DNA from: Desulfosporosinus acididurans
GTDB taxonomy: Bacteria > Bacillota > Desulfitobacteriia > Desulfitobacteriales > Desulfitobacteriaceae
Reading direction: 5' to 3'
Length of the DNA: 64,000 nt
Assembly (NCBI RefSeq): GCF_001029285.1
Contig: NZ_LDZY01000011.1
Location: 117,649 to 181,648 of the forward strand
Shown here: positions 8,354 to 17,623 of the stretch, one piece after another
How the letters are laid out: each line of letters begins with the position of its first letter
Numbering within the stretch: the first letter of the stretch is position 1
Made by a program: the position numbers and the translations under genes
Notes under the pieces: model-generated
Databases searched by the model: none
The model's input: only the letters and a program-made list of their open reading frames with translations
What the model was told of the DNA's origin: nothing

Positions 8354-8404
8354 GTTAAATCTTAAAGTGAAAGGATTCATTAGTTCAATTGAGGAGGGGT
8401 TTCA

Positions 8405-8830
8405 ATGTTTAAAAAAATTTTAATGCCTACAGATGCCTCGGAAAATTCCAACAGAGCGTTTGCCATAGCCGTAGGTATGGCACGCCAATTCAATTCGGAA
8501 ATTGAACTTTTTCATGTAACATTTACACCAGAAGCTTTAGGATATGTTCTCTCAAAAGGAGTCCCGGTACCTCAAGAACAGATCAATATTAGCGGAGAGC
8601 AAGCATTACTTCGCACCCTTAACAGCACAACTTGTGAACATGTTTTGGTGCAAAAAAAACAAGTACCTGGTCACCCTGCAACAGCAATTCTTGAAGAGAT
8701 AAAAAAAGAACATATAGACCTTGTGGTGATGGGAAGCCGGGGTTATGGTCCCATAAGCGGCTCCCTTATGGGCAGTGTTAGCCAACGGGTTCTCCATGGG
8801 GCGGCTTGCCCCGTTCTCATTGTTAAATAA
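8405..8830 (+). CDS. Universal stress protein, UspA family
   Basis: The 141-residue protein spans one Usp domain. It begins FKKILMPTDASENS and ends with the ATP-binding signature G-x2-G-x9-G-S as MGSRGYGPISG...GSVSQRVL. A GAGGAGG ribosome site precedes the ATG. It lies between the HPP gene and narK, about 50 bases after the former, which suggests co-transcription under the same anaerobic control. Usp proteins commonly sense ATP or stress; the partner here is unknown. Confidence 0.88.
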   Translation: MFKKILMPTDASENSNRAFAIAVGMARQFNSEIELFHVTFTPEALGYVLSKGVPVPQEQINISGEQALLRTLNSTTCEHVLVQKKQVPGHPATAILEEIKKEHIDLVVMGSRGYGPISGSLMGSVSQRVLHGAACPVLIVK

Positions 8831-8899
8831 TGCTCATTGTAGATCATTATATCATCGCAAATCCCCTACTACTGAAACATTAGAAAGAAGAGATAGCAG

Positions 8900-10224
8900 A
8901 TGAGCGTAAAAGAAATAAGCACCAGACTTCAACTAAAGAGCAATCCCCTGGGCGGACTATCGATGGCAACCTTTGGCTTTTTATAGGCTTCGCAGCGGTA
9001 TCGCTCTTCGGACCGGTTACTAAAAACTTCAATCAACTCATGCACATGCCGGGATTGCTTCTCGGATTATTAATCGCGGCTCCCAATCTAACAGGTTCCT
9101 TATTAAGAATTCCCTTTGGAGCTTGGGTCGATAAAGTTGGCGGTAAAAAACCCTTTATTATCTTATTAATCTTATCTCTTCTAGGAATGGCCGGGTTGAC
9201 TACTATTCTTGTCCTCTACTACCCTCAAGGAATCACACTGAAAATGTATCCTGTTATCTTCTTCTTTGGCCTCTTAAGCGGCAGCGGTATCGCCACTTTT
9301 TCGGTGGGCGTTCCGCAGACATCGTATTGGTTTCCTCAGAAAAAACAAGGAATGGCTCTCGGAGCCTATGGCGGGTTAGGAAATACTGCCCCGGGACTAT
9401 TCGGAATTATTCTTCCTTTTGCTTTAGTAGGTTTGGGTTTAACCGGTTCCTATGCTGCCTGGTTCATTTTTCTCTTAATCGGAACTGTCATTTATGCCAT
9501 ATTTGCTCATGACGCCTACTATTTTCAATTACTCAAGCAAGGGAAAACGCCTGAGGAAGCCAAAAAAACCGCTCAGGAACTTGGACAAGAGCTTTTCCCG
9601 TCCGGTCAAGTCAAAGAAGCTCTCAAGATCTCAGCCCGAAATCCCCGGACTTGGTTGTTAGTGATCCTCTACTTCACTTCTTTTGGCGGCTTTTTAGCCT
9701 TAACCGGATGGTTTCCTACCTATTGGAACCAATACTTTGGGATTAATGTAACTGAAGCCGGGTTATTAATGGCCCTGGGATTTTCAATACTGGCCTCATT
9801 TATCCGAGTTTATGGCGGTCACCTCAGTGATAAATTCGGCGGCGAGTCCACAGCAATTGTCAGTTATTTAATCGTATTAATCGGTGCCCTTATTCTTATC
9901 GTTACGAGTCAATTTTGGTTCGCCCTCCTGGGAGAAATCATTATTGGTATTGGTATGGGCACAGCCAATGCCGCCGTCTTTAAACTCGTACCTAAATATG
10001 TATCCAATGCCCCAGGCGGAGCAAGTGGCTGGGTTGGAGGCTTAGGTGCTTTCGGAGGATTTGTAGTCCCTCCCCTATTGGGAATTTTCACGGACCTATA
10101 TGGCAAAAAAGGTTATGCTCTAGGTTTCTGGGTTTATGTAGTCCTGGCTGTTATCGCCATTCTAGTCTCCTTCTTGTTAAAAACCTGGTCTAAAGAGAAC
10201 TTAGCTGGTACTCGAAGACACTAA
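8900..10224 (+). CDS. narK: NarK-type nitrate/nitrite MFS transporter with an N-terminal frameshift
   Basis: The main frame from 9040 encodes 394 residues of an MFS transporter with about 11 helices and NarK features (FGAWVDKVGGKKP, and the Gly-rich GGLGNTAPG and GWVGGLGAFGGF helices). The expected first helix is encoded upstream from ATG 8900 (VKEISTRLQ, then GGLSMATFGF) in another frame that hits TAG at 8984. One base is missing in the T run at 8978-8982: six T would give GFFIGFAAVSLFGP in one frame. The gene may be truly broken, shortened to start at 9040, rescued by a -1 slip at C-TTT-TTA, or mis-sequenced. It precedes narG in the same direction. Confidence 0.75.
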
Positions 10225-10384
10225 CATCGCATGAATTCAACAGACATGAAAGGCATCTTCTCCCACAGAAGTGAGCGAATTCTCCGGAAAGGCAGTTCAG
10301 CTCTCAAAACTTCGTGGGGAAGCGAAGCCGCAGGTTTACCTCAGGTATTACCCGAACTATACCACTGTCGGAAGGAGAACATCA

Positions 10385-13300
10385 ATGAAGAAGAAATTGT
10401 CTCCTCTTGGGAAAAAACTGCGATTTTTTCAACCCAAAGAGACCTATTCCAATGATTGGAGTGAACTAAGCTCACAGGATCGAGAATGGGAAGCCCTCTA
10501 TCGGCGGCGCTGGCAGCATGATAAAGAGGTACGTACAACTCATGGGGTTAACTGTACAGGCTCCTGCAGCTGGAAGGTTTTTGTGAAAAACGGAATCATC
10601 ACCTGGGAAAATCAATGTACGGATTATCCCGCAACCAGCCCCGACATGCCGGACTATGAGCCGCGGGGCTGCCCGCGGGGTGCTTCTTTTTCCTGGTACT
10701 CCTACAGCCCTTTAAGAGTTAAGTACCCTTATATTCGAGGAATATTGCTTAAATTATGGCGCGAGGCGCTGAACAAAACCGGTGATCCTGTCTTGGCCTG
10801 GAAAAGCATCGTCGAAGATCCGGAAAAAGCCAAAGCCTATAAATCGGCTCGGGGAAAAGGCGGTCTGGTACGAGCTTCCTGGGAAGAAGCTTGCACGATC
10901 ATCGCTGCCATGATGATTTATACGATTCAAACTTACGGGCCTGACCGGCTGGCCGGGTTCACCCCCATTCCGGCTATGTCTATGGTCAGTTATGCCGGAG
11001 GATCACGTTTTTTATCTTTAATTGGAGCACCCATGCTCAGTTTTTATGACTGGTACGCTGACCTGCCGCCGGCGTCTCCACAAGTTTGGGGGGATCAGAC
11101 GGATGTTCCGGAAAGCGGTGATTGGTATAACGCCGGTTATATTATCATGTGGGGATCCAACGTTCCCTTAACGCGCACACCGGATGCTCATTTCATGACA
11201 GAAGTCCGTTATAAGGGAACGAAGGTCGTCAGCGTCAGTCCCGACTATGCGGAATCGGTTCGTTTTGCTGATCATTGGCTGGCGGTAAATCCCGGAACTG
11301 ACGGCGCCTTGGCTCAAGCCATGACTCATGTGATTTTGAAAGAATTCTATATAGAAAATGCCAGCGATTATTTTCTAGACTATGCTAAAAAATTCACGGA
11401 TTTACCCTATCTGCTTCTCTTGGAAAAGAAAGACGACACGTTTGTTGCAGACCGTTTTCTGCGAGCCTCAGATCTTGGTATGCCTCTGAACAAGGCTGAG
11501 TGGAAAACTGTTGTTTTGGATCAAACAACTCAACAATTCGTCATCCCCAAAGGAAGTATTGGACACCGCTGGGAAAATGAAGGTACCTGGAACCTGAAAC
11601 CGGAAGACGAAGCGGGACATGCCTATCAACCGACCCTGTCTCTGCTGGGTGTGGAAGATCTGGTTGTTTCTCTTGATCTGCCCTATTTCGATGATCATCA
11701 AAATTCCCTTATCCGACGTTCCGTACCGGTCAAACAAATTGAACAACAGGGCAAAACGCTTTATGTAACCACAGTTTACGATGTCATGCTGGCCAACTAC
11801 GGAATCAACCGCGGCTTGCCGGGAGATTATCCTCTCGATTACCAGGACCTAAAGCCATATACGCCTGGCTGGCAGGAACAATTTACCGGAATCAAAGGCG
11901 ATTTGGTAATTCAAATTGCCCGGGAGTTTGCCCAAAATGCCGTCGATACTCAAGGACGGTCTATGATCATCATGGGCGCAGGCATTAACCATTGGTATAA
12001 TTCCGATACCACTTACCGGGCCATCTTGAATCTCATTCTTCTGACCGGTACTCAAGGCGTCAACGGCGGCGGTTGGGCTCACTATGTCGGTCAAGAGAAA
12101 GTTCGTCCGCTGGAAGGCTGGCAGACCGTGGCTTTTGCCAGAGACTGGACTCTGCCGCCGCGTTTTCAGAATGGCACGTCCTATTACTATTTCGCGACAG
12201 ATCAATGGCGTTATGAAGAATTACCTCTGCAAGAGCTGACGTCGGCAACTATAAAGCAGCCTCGTTATCAGCATCCAGCAGATTATAATGCCCTGGCCGT
12301 ACGATTAGGCTGGCTGCCCTGCTATCCTCAATTCAATCGCAGCTCTCTTCAATTAGCTGATGAGGCCAAAGATCAAGGCGCTGTCACCAATGAAGAGGTC
12401 CTGCAATACGTAGTCAACGAGCTGAAAAGCGGCAAAATGGAATTCGCCGTTGAAGACCCGGATAATCCTGTCAATTACCCGCGAGGATTGTTTGTTTGGA
12501 GGGCCAATCTTATTTCCAGTTCGGGAAAAGGTCACGATTATTTTTTAAAACATTTCTTAGGAACCTCCCATGGCATCCTGGGAAATGATCAGCAGGCCCT
12601 TAAAACCGAAGAAGTGAGATGGCGTGATCAAGCCCCTGAGGGTAAATTAGATCTACTGGTCGATCTGGAATTCCGAATGTCCGGAACAGCTCTTTATTCA
12701 GATATTGTTCTGCCGGCAGCGACTTGGTATGAGAAATGCGATTTGAGCAGTACTGATATGCATCCCTTTGTTCATCCTTTCAACCCTGCCATTAACCCTC
12801 CCTGGGAAACTAAGACGGACTGGGATATTTTCAAAGGGTTAGCTCAGAGGTTTTCCGAGCTTGCAGCAACCTATCTGCCGAGCAGCAAAAAAGATATTGT
12901 AGCTTCTCCTCTTCTTCACGATTCTCCTGATGAAATCGCCCAGCCCTTCGGTAAGGTGAGAGATTGGAAGAAAGGCGAGATTGAAGCCATACCCGGCCAG
13001 ACCATGCCAAAATTCCTGATTGTGGAAAGGGATTACCCGCAAATCTATGACAAGTTTATTTCTCTCGGACCTTTGGCCGAGAAAAATCCCCTGGGAGCCC
13101 ATGGTTTATCCTATTCCCCACAGGGCATGTATGAAGAGCTCAAGAAAATCAATGGAACTATCCAGAGAGATGGGGTCGCTTCCGGACGGCCTAGTCTGGA
13201 ATTTGACCGTCAGACTGTTGAAACCATTCTGGCACTGTCCAGTGCTACTAACGGAACTTTAGCCTTGCGCGCTTGGCAGGCTGAAGAAGCAAAAACAGGT

Positions 13301-14071
13301 CTTTCCCTGCAGGACATTGTCTCGGACCGTGCCGGAGAGCGTTTTAACCTGGCAAGCATCACGGCTCAGCCGAAGGAAGTCATCTCTTCCCCCATTTTCA
13401 GCGGCAACACCCAGGGGAAACGCAGGTATTCTCCCTTTACTACGAATATTGAGCGCTTGGTGCCGTTCCGAACGCTGACAGGACGCCAGCACTTCTATAC
13501 CGACCATGAAATCATGCTGGAATTTGGCGAAGGATTGCCTATCTTTAAACCGGCACTGCCCAATCTGGCCTTCGCTGCTCATGAGCAAGCTCCCGATGTC
13601 TCTGCTAAAACGTTGCAATTACGTTATTTGACCCCCCATGGAAAATGGAATATCCATAGTATGTACGGCGATTCTCTCATCATGCAAACTCTGTTTCGCG
13701 GAGGCCCAACAGTTTGGCTCAATAACGAAGATGCCGACACCATTGACGTCAAGGACAACGACTGGATCGAATTATATAACCGCAACGGCGTCGTGGTGGC
13801 CCGGGCTGTCGTTAGTCACCGCATTCCTCGTGGGACAACGTATATGTACCATGCTCAGGATAAGACCTTAAACACACCTGGTTCACCCCTCAGTCACGAA
13901 CGCGGCGGAACGCATAACAGTCCGACGCGGATTCATCTGAAACCGACCCATGTCATCGGCGGTTACGCCCAGTTTAGTTATGGTTTCAACTATTACGGCC
14001 CCACTGGCAATCAACGGGATCTGAAAGTCGTTATTCGTAAACTTGAGGAGGTGTCCTGGCTTGAAGATTAA
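10385..14071 (+). CDS. narG: Respiratory nitrate reductase alpha subunit
   Basis: The 1228-residue molybdopterin oxidoreductase reduces nitrate to nitrite at Mo-bisMGD and faces the cytoplasm. The N-terminus shows the unusual FS0 ligand set H-x3-C-x3-C (HGVNCTGSC) plus a later Cys in QCTDY/GCPRG. The Mo-ligand region reads YADLPPASP, followed by GSNVPLTRTPDAHF, both NarG hallmarks. The vestigial twin-arginine region lacks a full RR motif, as expected for a cytoplasmic NarG. The start at 10385 follows AAGGAG by 8 bases; the frame is open further upstream, but without family similarity. It is followed by narHJI with overlaps. Confidence 0.96.
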   Translation: MKKKLSPLGKKLRFFQPKETYSNDWSELSSQDREWEALYRRRWQHDKEVRTTHGVNCTGSCSWKVFVKNGIITWENQCTDYPATSPDMPDYEPRGCPRGASFSWYSYSPLRVKYPYIRGILLKLWREALNKTGDPVLAWKSIVEDPEKAKAYKSARGKGGLVRASWEEACTIIAAMMIYTIQTYGPDRLAGFTPIPAMSMVSYAGGSRFLSLIGAPMLSFYDWYADLPPASPQVWGDQTDVPESGDWYNAGYIIMWGSNVPLTRTPDAHFMTEVRYKGTKVVSVSPDYAESVRFADHWLAVNPGTDGALAQAMTHVILKEFYIENASDYFLDYAKKFTDLPYLLLLEKKDDTFVADRFLRASDLGMPLNKAEWKTVVLDQTTQQFVIPKGSIGHRWENEGTWNLKPEDEAGHAYQPTLSLLGVEDLVVSLDLPYFDDHQNSLIRRSVPVKQIEQQGKTLYVTTVYDVMLANYGINRGLPGDYPLDYQDLKPYTPGWQEQFTGIKGDLVIQIAREFAQNAVDTQGRSMIIMGAGINHWYNSDTTYRAILNLILLTGTQGVNGGGWAHYVGQEKVRPLEGWQTVAFARDWTLPPRFQNGTSYYYFATDQWRYEELPLQELTSATIKQPRYQHPADYNALAVRLGWLPCYPQFNRSSLQLADEAKDQGAVTNEEVLQYVVNELKSGKMEFAVEDPDNPVNYPRGLFVWRANLISSSGKGHDYFLKHFLGTSHGILGNDQQALKTEEVRWRDQAPEGKLDLLVDLEFRMSGTALYSDIVLPAATWYEKCDLSSTDMHPFVHPFNPAINPPWETKTDWDIFKGLAQRFSELAATYLPSSKKDIVASPLLHDSPDEIAQPFGKVRDWKKGEIEAIPGQTMPKFLIVERDYPQIYDKFISLGPLAEKNPLGAHGLSYSPQGMYEELKKINGTIQRDGVASGRPSLEFDRQTVETILALSSATNGTLALRAWQAEEAKTGLSLQDIVSDRAGERFNLASITAQPKEVISSPIFSGNTQGKRRYSPFTTNIERLVPFRTLTGRQHFYTDHEIMLEFGEGLPIFKPALPNLAFAAHEQAPDVSAKTLQLRYLTPHGKWNIHSMYGDSLIMQTLFRGGPTVWLNNEDADTIDVKDNDWIELYNRNGVVVARAVVSHRIPRGTTYMYHAQDKTLNTPGSPLSHERGGTHNSPTRIHLKPTHVIGGYAQFSYGFNYYGPTGNQRDLKVVIRKLEEVSWLED

Positions 14072-15572
14072 AGCGCAAATTGCCATGGTCATCAATTTGG
14101 ATAAATGTATCGGCTGCCATACTTGCAGTGTAACCTGCAAAAATACCTGGACCAATCGTCCAGGAACTGAGTACACCTGGTTCAATAATGTGGAAACTAA
14201 GCCGGGCATTGGTTACCCGCGTGAATGGGAAAATCAAGATAAGTACCGGGGCGGCTGGGTCAGGAAAAATAACGGCAGCTTAGAGTTGAAGGCCGGAAAT
14301 AAGCTTACGAAACTCTTAAACATTTTTCATAACCCCGATCTTCCGGTTTTAGATGATTATTATGAACCTTGGACTTATAACTATGAGAATTTAACCAATA
14401 GCCCCAGCCGAAAACACCAGCCCATTGCCCGGCCTCAATCGTTAATTACCGGCGAAACCATGGAATTAACCTGGGGACCAAACTGGGAAGATGATCTGGC
14501 CGGTGCCCAAATTACAGGTAAAAAGGACGTTAACCTCAAAACACTTCAAGAAAAGATCCGCTTTACCTTTGAAGAAACCTTTATGCTGCATTTGCCGCGT
14601 CTCTGTGAGCATTGTCTAAATCCGGCCTGTGTTGCCTCCTGCCCCTCCGGCGCAATTTACAAACGGGACGAAGACGGAATCGTTCTCGTAGATCAAGAAG
14701 CCTGTCGAGGCTGGCGCTTCTGCATGTCCGGCTGCCCATACAAAAAGGTGTACTTTAACTGGAAAACCCAAAAAGCCGAAAAATGCACCCTTTGTTTTCC
14801 ACGCTTAGAAGCCGGACTGCCTACCGTATGTTCCGAAACTTGCTCAGGACGGGTACGTTATGTCGGAGTGCTTCTTTATGATGCCGACCGTATCCAAGAG
14901 ACCGCTTCCTCAGATGAGTCAGACCTCTACAAAAATCATTTGAGTTTGTTTTTAGACCCCAGGGATCCCAAGGTCATTACTCAAGCTCAAAAGGACGGCA
15001 TCAGTGACGATTGGCTGGCGGCTGCCCAAAAATCACCGATCTATCAATTAGCGATTGAGCATGGCGTAGCCTTACCCCTCCATCCCGAATATCGTACTTT
15101 GCCCATGGTCTGGTATATTCCTCCTTTAAGTCCCATTATGCGGGCTTTTGAAGGAAATAGTGCGCAGGATATTTTTCCAGCCATTGACCAAATGCGCATC
15201 CCCCTCGATTATTTAGCCAATTTACTGACCGCCGGAAACCGTGAAGCAATCAGCTTGGTGCTTAAAAAAATGACGGCCTTGCGTCAATATATGCGTAACC
15301 TTCATGTCAATAAGGAACGAGAGCTGCAAATTCCGGCCGAATTAGGGATAACAGAAAGCGGAATGCAATCTCTTTATCATTTATTAGCCATCGCCAAATA
15401 CTCAGACCGTTTTGTGATTCCTACGGCACATAGAGAACAATTTGCCGATCTCTATGCTGAACAAGGAACAACCGGATATTCCTTTGCCCAAGACTGCTCA
15501 ACCTGCAGTGCAGGTAAAGATTCTGCCCTTAGCAGCGACTTCTTCTCATTTAGAGGTACCTCTAATGAATAA
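14061..15572 (+). CDS. narH: Respiratory nitrate reductase beta subunit
   Basis: The 503-residue iron-sulphur subunit relays electrons from NarI to NarG. Four Cys clusters are visible: CIGCHTCSVTC near residue 17, CEHCLNPACVASC near 185, CRGWRFCMSGCPYKK near 218 and CTLCFPRLEAGLPTVCSETC near 245. The tryptophan in the third (RGW) fits the single [3Fe-4S] cluster typical of NarH. The TTG at 14061 is chosen because GAGGAGGTG lies just upstream inside narG, so the genes overlap by 11 bases and are translationally coupled. Confidence 0.96.
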   Translation: MKIKAQIAMVINLDKCIGCHTCSVTCKNTWTNRPGTEYTWFNNVETKPGIGYPREWENQDKYRGGWVRKNNGSLELKAGNKLTKLLNIFHNPDLPVLDDYYEPWTYNYENLTNSPSRKHQPIARPQSLITGETMELTWGPNWEDDLAGAQITGKKDVNLKTLQEKIRFTFEETFMLHLPRLCEHCLNPACVASCPSGAIYKRDEDGIVLVDQEACRGWRFCMSGCPYKKVYFNWKTQKAEKCTLCFPRLEAGLPTVCSETCSGRVRYVGVLLYDADRIQETASSDESDLYKNHLSLFLDPRDPKVITQAQKDGISDDWLAAAQKSPIYQLAIEHGVALPLHPEYRTLPMVWYIPPLSPIMRAFEGNSAQDIFPAIDQMRIPLDYLANLLTAGNREAISLVLKKMTALRQYMRNLHVNKERELQIPAELGITESGMQSLYHLLAIAKYSDRFVIPTAHREQFADLYAEQGTTGYSFAQDCSTCSAGKDSALSSDFFSFRGTSNE

Positions 15573-16068
15573 CAATCAGCTGAATAGCAGCCAACGTCTA
15601 TTTCAAATCCTCTCGCTTCTCTTCAGTTATCCGGAAGAATGGTTAGACTTTGATATCTTAAGCGAAACCTCTGCTCTGGAAAACAAAGAAGCCGCTCTTT
15701 TTCTTCAGGAGTTTATGGGAATCATGGAGCAGAAAGAACGACAGACAATTATAGATGACTATATAAACCTCTTTGACTTCCATGAAAAGGTCAATCTTTA
15801 TCTTACGTCTGCCCTCGATGAGCGGCAACGCGGACAAGTTATGGCTGATCTAAAAGGATTCTATGCCGGCGCCGGATTGTTAATGACCGATAAGGAGCTT
15901 CCTGATTACCTTCCCCTTGTTTTAGAGTATTGCTCCTTGTCCCCGAAAGAATCGCAAAATCTTCTGGCTCGATTTAGACCTGCTCTAGAACGTTTAAAAC
16001 AAAGCTTAGATGAAGCCAATTGTCCCTATGTCTGCTTATTGAAGGCTCTATTTCTAACTATGGATTAA
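15565..16068 (+). CDS. narJ: Nitrate reductase assembly chaperone
   Basis: The 167-residue protein is of the NarJ/TorD family and is needed to insert the molybdenum cofactor into NarG. It shows the typical LFQILSLLFSYPEEW start and the Asp-rich YINLFDFHEKVNLYLT segment. The ATG overlaps the end of narH by 8 bases. The length fits Firmicutes NarJ. Confidence 0.92.
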   Translation: MNNNQLNSSQRLFQILSLLFSYPEEWLDFDILSETSALENKEAALFLQEFMGIMEQKERQTIIDDYINLFDFHEKVNLYLTSALDERQRGQVMADLKGFYAGAGLLMTDKELPDYLPLVLEYCSLSPKESQNLLARFRPALERLKQSLDEANCPYVCLLKALFLTMD

Positions 16069-16087
16069 AGCAAGGAGGTGTATTGAC

Positions 16088-16795
16088 TTGTGGAATCAAT
16101 TTTGGTGGGTTATTTTTCCTTACCTGATGTTAGCTCTTTTCGTTTCGGGACATATATATCGTTATAATACCGATCAATTAGGGTGGACTGCAAAATCAAG
16201 TGAGTTTTTAGAAAAGAACTACCTTAAGTGGGGCAGCATCTTATTTCATGTCGGAGTATTACTGGTTTTCGGCGGACATGTTGCCGGCTTATTAATCCCT
16301 AAAACATTTACGGACAGTATAGGTATTTCGGAAAAGATCTTTCATGCCAGTGCTATTACCACCGGCGGCGCAGCCGGGGTAATTACTCTTATAGGTATTG
16401 TTCTCCTTTCTCTTCGCCGTTTGACCGTTAAGCGCGTACGCCTAACCAGTAGTTTTACCGACCTTATAGTGGCGATTCTTTTGTTGCTGATTATCGCGAT
16501 GGGAGTTTACAACACCTTAGGCTTCAATCTTTTAGCCAAAAGCGACTTTAACTATCGCGAAACGGTGGCTCCTTGGTTGCGAGGGCTGCTGGTCTTTGCC
16601 CCAGACCCATCGCTTATGAAAACAGTGCCTCTTTTCTTCCGGCTCCATATCATCTTAGGCTTCGCTCTTTTTGGATTATGGCCATTTACTCGTTTGGTCC
16701 ATGTCTGGAGCGTCCCTATAGAATATTTCAAACGCAGCTATATTATTTATCGCAGTCATAGGCAAATTTCTCGTCACGCTCCGAAAGGTAAATAA
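16088..16795 (+). CDS. narI: Respiratory nitrate reductase gamma subunit, cytochrome b
   Basis: The 235-residue protein has five membrane helices and carries two b hemes that oxidise menaquinol. Conserved segments include FVSGHIYRY near residue 20, FHVGVLLVFGGHVAGLLIP near 57, and RLHIILGFALFGLWPFTRLVH near 190, which contain the axial His residues. The start is TTG with AAGGAGGTG 6 bases upstream. It ends the nar operon and is followed by a repeat copy and a terminator. Confidence 0.95.
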   Translation: MWNQFWWVIFPYLMLALFVSGHIYRYNTDQLGWTAKSSEFLEKNYLKWGSILFHVGVLLVFGGHVAGLLIPKTFTDSIGISEKIFHASAITTGGAAGVITLIGIVLLSLRRLTVKRVRLTSSFTDLIVAILLLLIIAMGVYNTLGFNLLAKSDFNYRETVAPWLRGLLVFAPDPSLMKTVPLFFRLHIILGFALFGLWPFTRLVHVWSVPIEYFKRSYIIYRSHRQISRHAPKGK

Positions 16796-16815
16796 ACTTC
16801 AACATATCCGCATCA

Positions 16816-16877
16816 GGCCGTGAACTCGAAGGACCACCCCCCCACTTACAAGAAGTGGGGGCCTTAAAAACTGGATA
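16816..16877 (+). repeat. Dispersed repeat, internally deleted copy E
   Basis: The left end GTGAACTCG is joined to the right-end region AAGGACCACCC, the CCCCCACTT/AAGTGGGGG hairpin, and CCTTAAAAACTGGATAAA. It begins about 20 bases after narI and ends flush against the operon terminator. Confidence 0.8.
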
Positions 16878-16919
16878 AAGGCGTTCTCACTTCACTCAGT
16901 AGTTTAGCGAGAACGCCTT
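16875..16919 (+). terminator. Terminator of the nar operon
   Basis: AAAGGCGTTCTC pairs with GAGAACGCCTTT around a 20-base loop. The stem resembles the terminator at 2849-2893, which also follows a repeat copy. Confidence 0.75.
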
Positions 16920-16957
16920 TGGCTATTTACCCCCACTCCAGATTTCACCCCTCTTTC

Positions 16958-16993
16958 GTGATATGAATCACAGATACTAATGATGTATATCAC
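16958..16993 (+). promoter_or_regulatory. Two FNR/CRP-type palindromes upstream of the hemerythrin gene
   Basis: GTGATATGAATCAC (16958-16971) and TGATGTATATCAC (16981-16993) are TGAT-N4-ATCA palindromes whose centres are 22 bases apart, two turns of the helix. A weak AT-rich -10 (TTTATTTT, about 17018-17025) would put the proximal site near -41.5. This is inference from spacing. Confidence 0.6.
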
Positions 16994-17194
16994 TTAGCTC
17001 AGAGATTCCAGTCACAGTTTATTTTCCCTTGACAAGTTATAGTTACTATCGAGGTGAAAGTAATGAATTAAGTCAGGAGTTGGATATATCTATAAATCAG
17101 TTTTATAAGCTTTCTATAGATATAGGCCTGAAATAGGTCAGTCGAATACATAACAGTGAATTAAACAATTTACATATAAAGGAGTGCATTAGCT

Positions 17195-17617
17195 ATGAAC
17201 CTCGATAATCTCAAGAGACAACATCACGAAATAACTCAGTTAATTAATGAAATTGAAAATCTATTGCTTCAGGACGTAGCCGCTAAATCGTTTGAAATAT
17301 CTCTAAAAATTGGGACACTGGCAGGAAAGCTGTCGATCCATCTTAAGTCGGAAGATGATTATCTTTACCCCTCCTTAAAAGCTTCAGAAGATGTGCGTCT
17401 AAAAACAACTGTAAATTTGTTTAATGAAGAAATGGCAGATATTGCTTTATCCTTTGTAAACTACAAGGCAAACTATATTTCGAGTGCTCATATCAGAGAG
17501 AACATTACCCAGTTTATTAATGAAACGCGTTCCATAATCTCCCGCTTAAGAATTCGCCTTAATCATGAAGATAAACAGCTCTATCCTTTGGTAGAAAAAC
17601 TAGTGAAAAACCTGTAA
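17195..17617 (+). CDS. Hemerythrin-domain (HHE) protein
   Basis: The 140-residue helical protein has a hemerythrin/HHE fold with candidate di-iron ligands in QHHE near residue 10, IHLKSEDDYLYP near 50, and LNHEDKQLYP near 127. Such proteins bind O2 or NO, or repair iron centres after nitrosative stress. The position after the nitrate reductase operon, under the same class of operator, suggests protection from NO made during nitrate respiration. An AAAGGAG site precedes the ATG. Confidence 0.85.
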   Translation: MNLDNLKRQHHEITQLINEIENLLLQDVAAKSFEISLKIGTLAGKLSIHLKSEDDYLYPSLKASEDVRLKTTVNLFNEEMADIALSFVNYKANYISSAHIRENITQFINETRSIISRLRIRLNHEDKQLYPLVEKLVKNL

Positions 17618-17623
17618 TCTTAA

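Noticed and set aside
11849..12205. Minus-strand ORFs inside narG
   Set aside because: They are antisense shadows of a conserved gene with no ribosome sites.
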